This document shows positions 17,061-25,500 of a stretch of DNA of 49,151 nt, piece by piece. This DNA comes from SZUA-365 sp034002405 (GTDB taxonomy: Bacteria; Bacteroidota; Ignavibacteria; SZUA-365): positions 1-49,151 of the forward strand of contig JAVFAS010000018.1 of assembly GCA_034002405.1 (NCBI GenBank). The letters run 5' to 3'. Both the position numbers and the translations under genes were made by a program. The notes under the pieces are model-generated. The model worked only from the letters and a program-made list of their open reading frames with translations. It had not been told where the DNA came from and did not search any database. Position 1 is the stretch's first letter. The number at the start of each line of letters is the position of its first letter.

Positions 17061-17848
17061 TGGGCACCAGCAACACGACCTGCTCCGCCTGCGGCTCGAT
17101 CAAGCCCGACGGCCACGACGTCTGCGATATTTGCGGACACGACGCCCGCACCGATGCCCGGACGCCATCCCCGGCTGCCGCGCCGCCACGGCCCGACCAC
17201 CCCGCGGAAGCTCCGGTGCGGAAGCAGGGGCGCGGCAATCCGCGATCCGCCGGATCCCGTGCGAAAAAGACCGGAACATCCGGGATGGGCGCGGCGCTGT
17301 TCTCCACGCCGCAATGGATCGCGATCACCGTCGCCGCATTCATCCTCGGCGGCGTGCTCGCCGCGACCATCGTGTCACCCGGCGGACGCTCGTCGACAGG
17401 AAGCACCGCCGAACAGCAGGCATCCGCCGACGGCGTGCAACCCGACATGCAACGCCTCACCGAAACGCGCGCGGCGATGGAAGCGAATCCGGACAATCCC
17501 GACGCACTGCTCGCCTATTCTCACGCCCTGCACGACTCGGGCATGCCCGCGCAGGCGATCGTGCAGTACAAACGGTATCTCGAATTTCGTCCCGACGATC
17601 CCGATGCGCGGGTTGATCTTGGAATTTGTTATTTTGAGACCAAGGATTATGCAACCGCGATCACCGAAATGGAACGCGCGGTGGCGAAGTCTCCCGATCA
17701 TCAGTTGGGGAACTACAATCTCGGCATTGTCAACCTGAATGCGGGCAACAAGGACAAGGCGCGGGAGTGGTTCGAAAAAGCGCGGGACCTCGATCCCTCC
17801 ACCCCGCATGGCCAGAACGCCGCCCAGCTGCTCCGCGAGCATTTTTGA
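17057..17848 (+). CDS. Zinc-ribbon, single-TM, TPR-containing protein
   Basis: 263 residues. Two CxxC pairs at the N-terminus (CSACG, CDICG) form a probable zinc ribbon; a Pro/Ala-rich basic linker follows; one membrane segment (about 93-112, WIAITVAAFILGGVLAATIV); then a C-terminal domain with about three TPR units (ALLAYSHALHDSGMPAQAI, LGICYFETKDYATAITEM, LGIVNLNAGNKDKAREWF). TPR domains bind proteins, so this is probably a membrane-anchored scaffold with the zinc ribbon on the cytoplasmic side. It is coupled to HU by a 4-base overlap. Specific role unknown. Confidence 0.85.
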   Translation: MMGTSNTTCSACGSIKPDGHDVCDICGHDARTDARTPSPAAAPPRPDHPAEAPVRKQGRGNPRSAGSRAKKTGTSGMGAALFSTPQWIAITVAAFILGGVLAATIVSPGGRSSTGSTAEQQASADGVQPDMQRLTETRAAMEANPDNPDALLAYSHALHDSGMPAQAIVQYKRYLEFRPDDPDARVDLGICYFETKDYATAITEMERAVAKSPDHQLGNYNLGIVNLNAGNKDKAREWFEKARDLDPSTPHGQNAAQLLREHF

Positions 17849-17852
17849 TGCA

Positions 17853-17894
17853 AACGAGTTTTCCGATACGAACGAGTTTTCCGATACGAACGAG
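17853..17894. repeat. 2.3 x 18-bp repeat
   Basis: Two perfect copies of AACGAGTTTTCCGATACG (17853-17870, 17871-17888) and six further bases, in the leader between the TPR gene and the COX24-type gene. Confidence 0.95.
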
Positions 17895-17924
17895 ACAATT
17901 CACGATTCATTCATATTCTTGATT

Positions 17925-17930
17925 GGAGGT
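17925..17930 (+). promoter_or_regulatory. Strong Shine-Dalgarno of the COX24-type gene
   Basis: GGAGGT six bases before the ATG at 17937. It is the best ribosome-binding site in the window and fixes the start of this very short gene. Confidence 0.85.
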
Positions 17931-17936
17931 ACATCC

Positions 17937-18032
17937 ATGCCTTGCGGCAAGAAAAGAAAGCGCCATAAAATGGCGACGCACAAGCGGAAAAAACGCTTGC
18001 GCAAGAACCGGCACAAGAAGAAAAACCGCTAA
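17937..18032 (+). CDS. 31-residue basic protein, COX24/AURKAIP1-like
   Basis: Tiny and extremely basic protein (mostly Lys, Arg and His), beginning MPCGKKRKRHK and containing THKRKKRLRKNRHKKK. This matches the short AURKAIP1/COX24 C-terminal-domain proteins conserved in Bacteroidota and relatives, whose relatives include the mitochondrial small-subunit protein mS38 and actinobacterial bS22. A ribosomal or rRNA-binding role is therefore likely but rests on family resemblance. The GGAGGT ribosome-binding site supports strong expression, as expected for a ribosome component. It lies 10 bases before the HIT gene. Confidence 0.85.
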   Translation: MPCGKKRKRHKMATHKRKKRLRKNRHKKKNR

Positions 18033-18042
18033 GCGCTGAGCC

Positions 18043-18564
18043 ATGGATCGACTCTGGTCTCCGTGGAGATCACAGTATATTCAAACGTTCGGCACTGAAC
18101 TCGAAGGCAAGGGCTGCGTGTTTTGCGAAGCCCTTGCGTCTTCTTCCGACGACGCGCGCTATCTCGTGCGCCGGCATGCGACCTGTTTCACGATGCTGAA
18201 TCTCTACCCGTACAACAGCGGCCATCTCCTGGTGATTCCGAATCGACACGTGGCGTCCTACGCCGAACTGTCAGCGGCGGAATACGCGGAAATGACCGAA
18301 CTGCTGCGAGACTGGATGCGAGCGCTCGACGTTGCCATGCATCCACAGGGATACAACATCGGGTCGAATGTCGGACGGGTCGGTGGCGCAGGCATCGACC
18401 AGCACGTGCACATGCATGTCGTGCCGCGCTGGAATGGCGATGCGAATTTCATGCCTGTTATCGCCGATACGAAGGTCATCTCGGAATCGATGGAGGATAC
18501 CCTGCGACGACTCCGCGAGGCCTTCGACGGGTTGGATGTCCGATTTTCGGACCCTGAACGCTGA
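18043..18564 (+). CDS. HIT-family nucleotide hydrolase/phosphorylase
   Basis: 173-residue protein of the histidine-triad superfamily, which acts on dinucleoside polyphosphates or AMP conjugates. The triad motif HVHMHVVPRW gives His121, His123 and His125. The N-terminal MDRLWSPWRSQYI and the CVFC pair (Cys25, Cys28) place it in the Ap4A phosphorylase/FHIT-like branch common in bacteria, in which the cysteines with histidines bind zinc. The substrate is not determined by sequence. It follows the COX24-type gene closely and is probably co-transcribed. Confidence 0.92.
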   Translation: MDRLWSPWRSQYIQTFGTELEGKGCVFCEALASSSDDARYLVRRHATCFTMLNLYPYNSGHLLVIPNRHVASYAELSAAEYAEMTELLRDWMRALDVAMHPQGYNIGSNVGRVGGAGIDQHVHMHVVPRWNGDANFMPVIADTKVISESMEDTLRRLREAFDGLDVRFSDPER

Positions 18565-18593
18565 TATCCACCACGTTCCCCAAGGAGCACATC

Positions 18594-18995
18594 ATGTCTG
18601 ACAACGCATCATCCCGCAATCTTCTTCTGGGTTTCCTTTCCGGCGCGCTGGTCGGTGGCATCGTCGCCCTGCTCTACGCCCCGAAACCGGGCAAGGAATT
18701 CCGAAGCGACCTGCGGAAAAAAAGCGGCGAACTCGCCGAGGATCTCGAGGACTATCTGCAGGACGCGCAGGAAAAGGCCAAGACCATCATCAACGAGGGC
18801 AAGGAAAAATCCAGCGCACTGATCACGGACGCGAAACGCCGCGCCGATACGCTGCTCAAGGACGCGGAAACCATCCTCAGCGGCGCCAAGCATCGCGTCT
18901 CGGAGGAAGGTGACCGGCTGAAAACCGCGATGAAAGCCGGCGTGGACGCCTACAAGGACGAGCGCGACACGCCGCTGCCCGGCGGCAACGGCTGA
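18594..18995 (+). CDS. YtxH-domain membrane protein
   Basis: 133 residues with one N-terminal hydrophobic segment (LLLGFLSGALVGGIVALLYAP) followed at once by KPGKEFRSDLRKK, the YtxH (DUF3618-like, gas-vesicle-protein-like) signature, and then a charged amphipathic helix or coiled coil. The family is linked to general stress responses in Firmicutes, but its molecular function is unknown. AAGGAG lies six bases before the ATG. It is followed 10 bases later by a DUF948-like gene, a pairing seen widely. Confidence 0.9.
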   Translation: MSDNASSRNLLLGFLSGALVGGIVALLYAPKPGKEFRSDLRKKSGELAEDLEDYLQDAQEKAKTIINEGKEKSSALITDAKRRADTLLKDAETILSGAKHRVSEEGDRLKTAMKAGVDAYKDERDTPLPGGNG

Positions 18996-19005
18996 GGACG
19001 CACTG

Positions 19006-19401
19006 GTGGATACACTGCAGGAAATCCTGATTCTCGTGCTGCTCATCGGGGGCATCGCGCTCATCGGCGTGCTGATTTCCGTGCTGCTCTCGATGCGCCG
19101 CACGCTCGAGACCATCGGGACGGATATTCGTCGGCTCAGTGACGAGACCGTTCCCCTGCTCGTGAAAATCGAGGAGACGATCGAGATGACCAAGCAAGCG
19201 CTGACCGTGGTCGAGGAAAATCGTGAAAAGCTGGCGGCAGCCACGAACTTCGTCCACAAGGTGACCGAGAACATCTATCGACTCGAATCCATGTTGCAGG
19301 ATCAGATCGAACCGAGCGTCGCCGGACTCGCGCGACGTCTCTCGGGACTCCGCCGGGGTGTGGACACCTTCGTTGACCGCTGGCGGCAAGGCCGCGGTTG
19401 A
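19006..19401 (+). CDS. DUF948-like membrane protein
   Basis: 131 residues starting at GTG. One N-terminal membrane helix (EILILVLLIGGIALIGVLISVLL) is followed by a long heptad-rich helix with LSDETVPLLVKIEETIEMTKQ, typical of the DUF948 family. Function unknown; it commonly sits beside YtxH proteins, as here. Its stop codon shares one base with the next ATG (TGATG). Confidence 0.85.
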   Translation: MDTLQEILILVLLIGGIALIGVLISVLLSMRRTLETIGTDIRRLSDETVPLLVKIEETIEMTKQALTVVEENREKLAAATNFVHKVTENIYRLESMLQDQIEPSVAGLARRLSGLRRGVDTFVDRWRQGRG

Positions 19402-20303
19402 TGAACACCGCCGCGTCCACGTTGCGCGCTTTGCTTCCCTTGCTGATCCGGACCATGCGGATCCGGCAATGGACGAAAAACGTCTTCGTGCTCTCGCCGC
19501 TTCTCTTCTCACGACATCTGTTCGACACGACCTCGCTGCTGCGCAGCATCGAGGCGTTTTTCCTGTTTTCCCTGGTCGCCAGCGCGGTGTACGTCCTCAA
19601 CGACATTGTCGATGCCGAGGTCGACCGTTCCCATCCGGTCAAGCGGCACCGCCCGATTGCCTCCGGCGCCCTGCCCGTGCCGGTCGCCGTCTTCGCCGTC
19701 GCCGTGATCATGCTGCTCGCCATCGGCGTGGCGGTATATGTCCATCCGGGATTCGCGGCGATTCTCGCGGCCTATTTCGGTCTGAATTTCGTCTATTCCC
19801 ATTTCCTCAAGCGCATGGTGATCATCGATGTGATGACCATCGCCGCATCCTTCGTCCTGCGCATCGTCGCGGGCGCGGTGGTCATCGACGTCCCGATCTC
19901 CGAATGGTTGCTGATCTGCACCTCCCTGCTCGCGCTGTTTCTCGGCTTCAGCAAGCGTCGCCACGAGATCACGGTCCTCGTCGAGGATGCGCATGTGCAC
20001 CGTCCGGTGCTGCTTGAGTACAGCACCTACTTCCTCGACCAGATGATTTCGCTGGTCACGGCCTCGACACTGATCTGCTACATCCTGTACACCGTCGATG
20101 CGGAAACGGTCTCGAAATTCGGCAGCAAGGCGCTGCTCTACACGACACCGTTTGTCCTCTATGGATTGTTCCGGTATTATTACCTCGTCCATCAGAAACA
20201 AACCGGCGGCGATCCGACCTCGGAATTTCTCGCCGATGCCCCGCTGCTCGTCAACGTGTTCCTGTGGGCCGCTTCCGTCATCCTCATTTTGTATTTCCGG
20301 TAG
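19401..20303 (+). CDS. UbiA-family prenyltransferase, DPPR synthase-like
   Basis: Polytopic membrane enzyme of 300 residues. The first Asp-rich motif NDIVDAEVDRSHPVKRHRPI is the prenyl-diphosphate/Mg binding signature, with a second conserved region YSHFLKRMVIIDV. The start region MRIRQWTKNVFVL resembles decaprenyl-phosphate phosphoribosyltransferase (Rv3806c type), which attaches phosphoribose to a polyprenyl phosphate. That assignment is likely rather than certain, since the neighbours that usually complete this pathway are not in the window. The ATG at 19401 overlaps the DUF948 stop by one base; a TTG one codon earlier is disfavoured. Confidence 0.88.
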   Translation: MNTAASTLRALLPLLIRTMRIRQWTKNVFVLSPLLFSRHLFDTTSLLRSIEAFFLFSLVASAVYVLNDIVDAEVDRSHPVKRHRPIASGALPVPVAVFAVAVIMLLAIGVAVYVHPGFAAILAAYFGLNFVYSHFLKRMVIIDVMTIAASFVLRIVAGAVVIDVPISEWLLICTSLLALFLGFSKRRHEITVLVEDAHVHRPVLLEYSTYFLDQMISLVTASTLICYILYTVDAETVSKFGSKALLYTTPFVLYGLFRYYYLVHQKQTGGDPTSEFLADAPLLVNVFLWAASVILILYFR

Positions 20304-20312
20304 AGAGCACTC

Positions 20313-21437
20313 ATGAAAAGCAAGGTCGCCGTTCTCCATACCACCCCCTCGACCATTCTCGAGGATTATGTCCGGCTCATGGAACTGGCCGGACTTTCAC
20401 AGGCCTTGGACCCGTCCACGACGACGATTCTCAAGGACAATATCAGCTGGCATTTCCCCTTCCCGGGCGCGAACACGACCCCGTGGCAGCTCGAGGGCGT
20501 GGTGCGGGGATTGCGTCGCAACGGCTACGCCGACCTGACCTGCGTGCAAAATAAAACCGTGGTCACCGATGCCTTCAAGGGCGAGGATCTCAACGGCTAC
20601 GTTCCCATTTTCAAGGAATACGATATTCCGGTCCTCTTTAATTTCAAGGATGAGGACATGACGTGGGTGCGCTACGAACCGAAAGCGGACATGCTTGTCC
20701 TGCCGCGCATCTACCCCGAGGGCATTTTCATTCCGGAGTATTTTTTCGGAAAGAATATCGTTCACCTCCCCACGGTCAAATGCCACATCTACACGACAAC
20801 CACGGGCGCGATGAAAAACGCCTTCGGGGGCCTGCTCAACACCCGTCGGCATTACACGCACAGCTGGATTCACGAGACGCTCGTGGATCTGCTCGCGATC
20901 CAGAAGGAAATCCACACGGGCGTGTTCGCGGTGATGGACGGGACGACGGCCGGCAACGGTCCGGGGCCGCGCACGATGTATCCGGAGATCAAGAACGTGA
21001 TTCTCGCGAGCGCCGACCAAGTGGCGATCGACGCCGTGGCCGCGAAAATGATGGGCTTCGATCCGCTCGCGGACCTGAAGTATGTGCGCCTCGCGCATGA
21101 TCGTGGCTTGGGGACGGGCGACGTGCGTGAGATCGAGATCGTGGGCGACGACATCAGTGGCGAGAACTGGCACTTCGAGGTGGGAGACAACGGGGCGAGC
21201 CGCGTGGGCGACATCATGTGGTTCGGACCACTCAAGGGTATACAGAAGCTGTTCTTCCACACCCCGCTGGTGCATGTCTTCGTCGCGGGTTCGGAAGTGT
21301 ATCACGACTATTACCGTTGGCCGCTGCGCGACCGCAAAGTTTTCGATCGCTGGCGGGAGACGACATCATGGGGCCGGCTTTTCGACGAATACCGGACCCA
21401 CGGCGTGATGGCGCCGGCGCGGGACAGCAGCCGCTAA
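20313..21437 (+). CDS. DUF362-domain protein
   Basis: 374-residue soluble protein of the DUF362 family (KNIVHLPTVKCHIYTTTTGA, AMKNAFGGLLNTRRH, ASADQVAIDAVAAKMMGFDP). Family members often carry ferredoxin domains; this one has no CxxCxxC cluster, so it is the iron-sulfur-free form. The function of the family is not established. It starts 9 bases after the prenyltransferase, so the two are probably co-transcribed. Its TAA overlaps the TAG of the opposite-strand kinase gene (bases 21434-21437). Confidence 0.88.
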   Translation: MKSKVAVLHTTPSTILEDYVRLMELAGLSQALDPSTTTILKDNISWHFPFPGANTTPWQLEGVVRGLRRNGYADLTCVQNKTVVTDAFKGEDLNGYVPIFKEYDIPVLFNFKDEDMTWVRYEPKADMLVLPRIYPEGIFIPEYFFGKNIVHLPTVKCHIYTTTTGAMKNAFGGLLNTRRHYTHSWIHETLVDLLAIQKEIHTGVFAVMDGTTAGNGPGPRTMYPEIKNVILASADQVAIDAVAAKMMGFDPLADLKYVRLAHDRGLGTGDVREIEIVGDDISGENWHFEVGDNGASRVGDIMWFGPLKGIQKLFFHTPLVHVFVAGSEVYHDYYRWPLRDRKVFDRWRETTSWGRLFDEYRTHGVMAPARDSSR

Positions 21438-22597
21438 GCGGAGACGCCACCGATCATGGGCGCGGGTGCCTCGCTGGCGTTCGGTGCCTCGCTGGCGTTC
21501 GATGCGGCGAGCTCGAGCGTGAAGGAAAACGTGCTGCCACGTCCGATCTCCGACTCGACCACGAACTCCTGCCCGTGACGGGCGATCATTTCCCTGCAGA
21601 GCATTACCCCTAATCCGGTCCCTTTTTCCTTTTCCGTTCCCTGCGTGCTGCGGACCGGTGCACCTTGCATCAGCGCATGACGCGTTTCCTCGTTCATGCC
21701 CAGTCCCGTATCACGCACCGACACCGTGACGCGCATGGCGCGGTCGTCCACGCGCGCGTCGATCGAGACACGGTCAGCACGCGGGGTGTACTTGATGGCA
21801 TTGGAGACGAGATTACGAAGAACGGTGGAGATCATTTGCTTGTCGGCACGGACGCGCAGCTGGTCGGGGACGAGCATTTCGAACGTGAGCTGCTTCTGCT
21901 GAACCTGCGGACGCACGACGCCTTCCACTGTTGCCACGACCGCTGCAAGATCGAAGACCGTGGGAGAATAGACGATCGTCCCGAGCTGGATGCGTGACCA
22001 TTCGAGCAGGTTTTCCAGCAGACCATAGACGCTCTTGCTGGTGCTCCGCATCTCGCGGAACAGCGGCCGCAGCTCATCGATCTCGAGTTCGTCGATGTGC
22101 CCGGCAACATAGTCGGTGATGGTCATGAAGCTGCCCAATGGTCCGCGCAGATCATGGGCAATGATCGAGAAGAGACGGTCCTTGTCGTGCACGATCTGGG
22201 AAAGCGCGAGCCGGCTGCGCCGCAGCTCGACGTGCACACGCACGCGCGCGAGCAACTCCTGTCGCTGAAATGGCTTGGTGATATAGTCGACCGCGCCCAG
22301 TTCGAATCCCCGGACGATGTCCTCCTGCGCGGTTTTCGCGGTGAGAAAAATGACCGGAATGTCCGCTGTGCGTTCGTCGGCCTTCAGCCGGCGGCAGGTT
22401 TCGTACCCATCCATTTCCGGCATCATGATATCGAGCAGGATGAGATCGGGTGAGGCGTCGGCCGCGATGGCGAGTGCCTGCTTTCCGCTCGACGCCGCGG
22501 ATACGTTGCATTGCGCCTCCCGCAGGAAGCTCCCGACGACCTGGAGATTGCGCGAGACATCGTCGACGATCAGGATGAGCGGCTGAGTTTCGGTCAT
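21434..22597 (-). CDS. REC-histidine kinase fusion
   Basis: 387 residues, soluble. Receiver at the N-terminus (IVDDVSRN, phospho-acceptor Asp56 in LLDIMMPEMDG, Lys in TKPFQ), then HisKA with His148 in IIAHDLRGPL, N box (LRNLVSNAIKYT), G1 (DTGLGMNEE), G2 (GTGLGVMLCRE). The C-terminal tail contains NASEAP twice, from an 18-bp repeat. Its ATG overlaps the stop of the 1249-residue sensor kinase (ATGA), so the natural reading is that the sensor phosphorylates this receiver and the attached kinase relays onward. No DNA-binding output partner is adjacent. Confidence 0.92.
   Translation of the reverse strand: MTETQPLILIVDDVSRNLQVVGSFLREAQCNVSAASSGKQALAIAADASPDLILLDIMMPEMDGYETCRRLKADERTADIPVIFLTAKTAQEDIVRGFELGAVDYITKPFQRQELLARVRVHVELRRSRLALSQIVHDKDRLFSIIAHDLRGPLGSFMTITDYVAGHIDELEIDELRPLFREMRSTSKSVYGLLENLLEWSRIQLGTIVYSPTVFDLAAVVATVEGVVRPQVQQKQLTFEMLVPDQLRVRADKQMISTVLRNLVSNAIKYTPRADRVSIDARVDDRAMRVTVSVRDTGLGMNEETRHALMQGAPVRSTQGTEKEKGTGLGVMLCREMIARHGQEFVVESEIGRGSTFSFTLELAASNASEAPNASEAPAPMIGGVSA
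21465..21500. repeat. 2 x 18-bp in-frame repeat
   Basis: Two perfect copies of GGTGCCTCGCTGGCGTTC in the C-terminal tail of the REC-kinase gene. Confidence 0.95.
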
Positions 22598-25500
22598 GAA
22601 ACGGGTCCCTCGATGGAATGGTCCTCGAGACCGGCCTGCGCGGCGAGCGAGGCGATCCTTTCGGGTAATTCATCCAATGTAATCGGGAGACGTTCCATAT
22701 CAAAGCTGCGCGCCTGATGGAGCAATCGTTCCGCCCATTCAATCAACGAGGTGCATCCGACGTCGATCGCCTTATCACGGATTCCGAGCGCGAACCGTTC
22801 GATTTCATGGATGATGAACGTGCGTGAGAGTCGTTCCATGCGCGGCAGCTCGGTGGTCCGCAGATCGCGAACGAATGCAGCAATATCCTCCGGACGTGCA
22901 GTCGGCCGTGTCGCGTACGACACGGGTGACGCCACCTCTTCTATCGTGGTATCGGATTCAGCAATGATCCCGTGCGCGTCGAACGAAACATCCGCGTCAT
23001 CGGCGGTCGTCAGCACCGCGGGCAACGTGATGGAGAACGTCGATCCGACACCGAGACGCGAGCTGAGTCGAATGCGTCCACCCATCATCACGACAAGCCG
23101 CTCGGTGATGGCAAGTCCGAGTCCGGTGCCGCCGTAATCCGCGTTCCGTGATTGACCGCCCGCCTGTCGGAATGGTTCGAAGATGCGCTTCTGCTGCGAC
23201 GGTGGAATCCCGACGCCCGTATCCCGCACCGACAGGGAGAGGGTACAGTGCAGGGGTTGCGCGTCGGTACACGTGACCTCCACGGTGATGCCACCATGGT
23301 CGGTGAATTTCACGGCGTTGCCGACAAGATTGAGCAGGACCTGTCGAAGGCGCATTTCATCTAGAGAGACCAGGTGCGGAACGGCTTCGTCGATGCGGAC
23401 ATCGAATGTGAGATGTTTTTCCTTTACCTGGAATGCGAACAATTGGCGGATTTCGTCGAGCATCCCCCGGATACTGGTGGTCTTGTATTCGAGTTCGAGA
23501 CGGCCGGCTTCGATCTTGGATAGATCGAGCATGTCGTTGATCAGGGTGAGCAGGTTTTTTCCCGACACGGAAATCGAACGGAGGTATTCGCGCAGCTCCC
23601 TGTCACGAATGCGGTCCTGCAGCAATTCGGTGAAACCGAGAATTGCGTTCATCGGCGTCCGGATTTCATGGGAGATATGCGCGAGGAATTCGGACTTGGT
23701 CGTGTTGGCGTGATACGCCGCGGTTTCGGCTTTCTTTCGTTCCTCGATTTCCTGGAGCAGCATGGAATTCGCATGCTGCAGTTCCCGCGTGCGATGCTCG
23801 ACCTCGGCGGAAAGCAGGATTTCCTGCCGACGGACGCGCGCGATGCGCCAACCCAGACCCCCGATCACCACCCCCGCGATCAGCATCCCCCCCAGGAGTC
23901 GGAACCACCAGGTCGCCCAGAATGGGGGTTCGATGATCAGAATGAGCCGGAGTCCATCGAGATTCCAGACGCCGTCATTGTTCGATGCCTGGATATGCAG
24001 TTCATAACTTCCCGGGCTCAGTCCCGCGAACGAGAGCAGCCGTTCCGTGCCGAGATCGACGAACTCGCGGTTGATACCGACGATGCGATACCGGTAGCGG
24101 TTTTTTTCCGGGCGGTAATAATTGAGTGCGGCGAAGGTAATGGCGATGGACTCGACCTGGTGCCCGAGCGTGACCGTGTCGCGACCGCTTCCACGTCCTC
24201 GCGGCAACAACTCCGCATTGCCGGCGCGAACGCTGGTGACAACCACCGGCGGGATGGCGGTGTTGCGCGTGATCCGATCCGGATGGAAGTAGGTGACGCC
24301 CTGCACGCCACCGAAAAACAGTTCGCCCGCCGGTGTGGAGAAATACGACGCCGTGTTGAATTCATTCCCTTGCAGCCCGTCGAGCACATCATAGGTGGCG
24401 ACGACACCGCGCTCGGGACGGAAGCGGGAGAGGCCGGCATTCGTGCTGAGCCAGAGAAAACCCGCATGGTCTTCGAGAATACCGTACGTGACGTTGTTGG
24501 GCAGACCCTGTTCCGTGGTGTAGCGGCGGAAGGTGCCGTCACGCCGGTCCACCAGATTGAGGCCACCGGCCGTTCCGACCCAGAGACGGCCGCGCGAATC
24601 CTCGACGATGCACTTGACATTGTCGCTGGCGAGAGACGAGGGGTCCCCCGCGCGCTGGGTGAAATACGTCACGTCTCCGGTGAGGCGATCGTACAGCGCA
24701 AGTCCCCCGCGCGCGGTCCCGATCCAGAGCAGTCCGTTGCCATCCTCGCACACCGCGTACACACCGCCCTGCGGTGGACCGATCCGCGTGGGGGCCACGA
24801 GTCGGGGACGCTCTCGTGCACGGCGACGCGTCCCCGCGGGGCGGCGATCCCAGCGCAACAATCCCTGGGATGTCCCGATCCAGAGAACGCCATCCCGCGA
24901 CGCCGTAATCTCGAACACGCGTCCCTCATCGACCGCGAGACCGTCGGCCTTCGTCGGCCACAGCAGTTCGGTGCGCCCACTGCGCACATCGAGTCGATAC
25001 AGCCCCCTGCCCTCCGTGCCGACGATCATGAAGCGGGCCGAATCAACCGGGTCGGGGTGCAATGCATACACCGACGAGGCATTCAGCACGGCCGCGGACT
25101 CCGGGAGCGGTACCAGACGCTGGGTCCGGCGATCGTATCGTGTCAGCCCGCCATACCCGCCAAGCCACAGCACGGAATCCTGTCCCATCCACAGAGCGCG
25201 GAAACTGTATATCGGAAAGTCGCGCGCCCCGAACATTCCCGCGGAGATAAGATTGAATTCCTTCGCGGCGGGCGAATGCAGCGCGAGGCCGCTGCCATTC
25301 GAACCAATCCAGACATTCCCCAGATGGTCATGATACACGCAACGCAGACTGTTATTTGGCAGGCCATCGGGCACGAGACGGTTTTCGGTGATGTGACGCA
25401 CGCTGCCATTGCGCGTATCGAGGAGAATGATACCCAAGCCGGGCGTGACAATCCAGAGTTTCTGCTCCGAATCAATCGCCATTCCCTGCACGCGGCCGAA

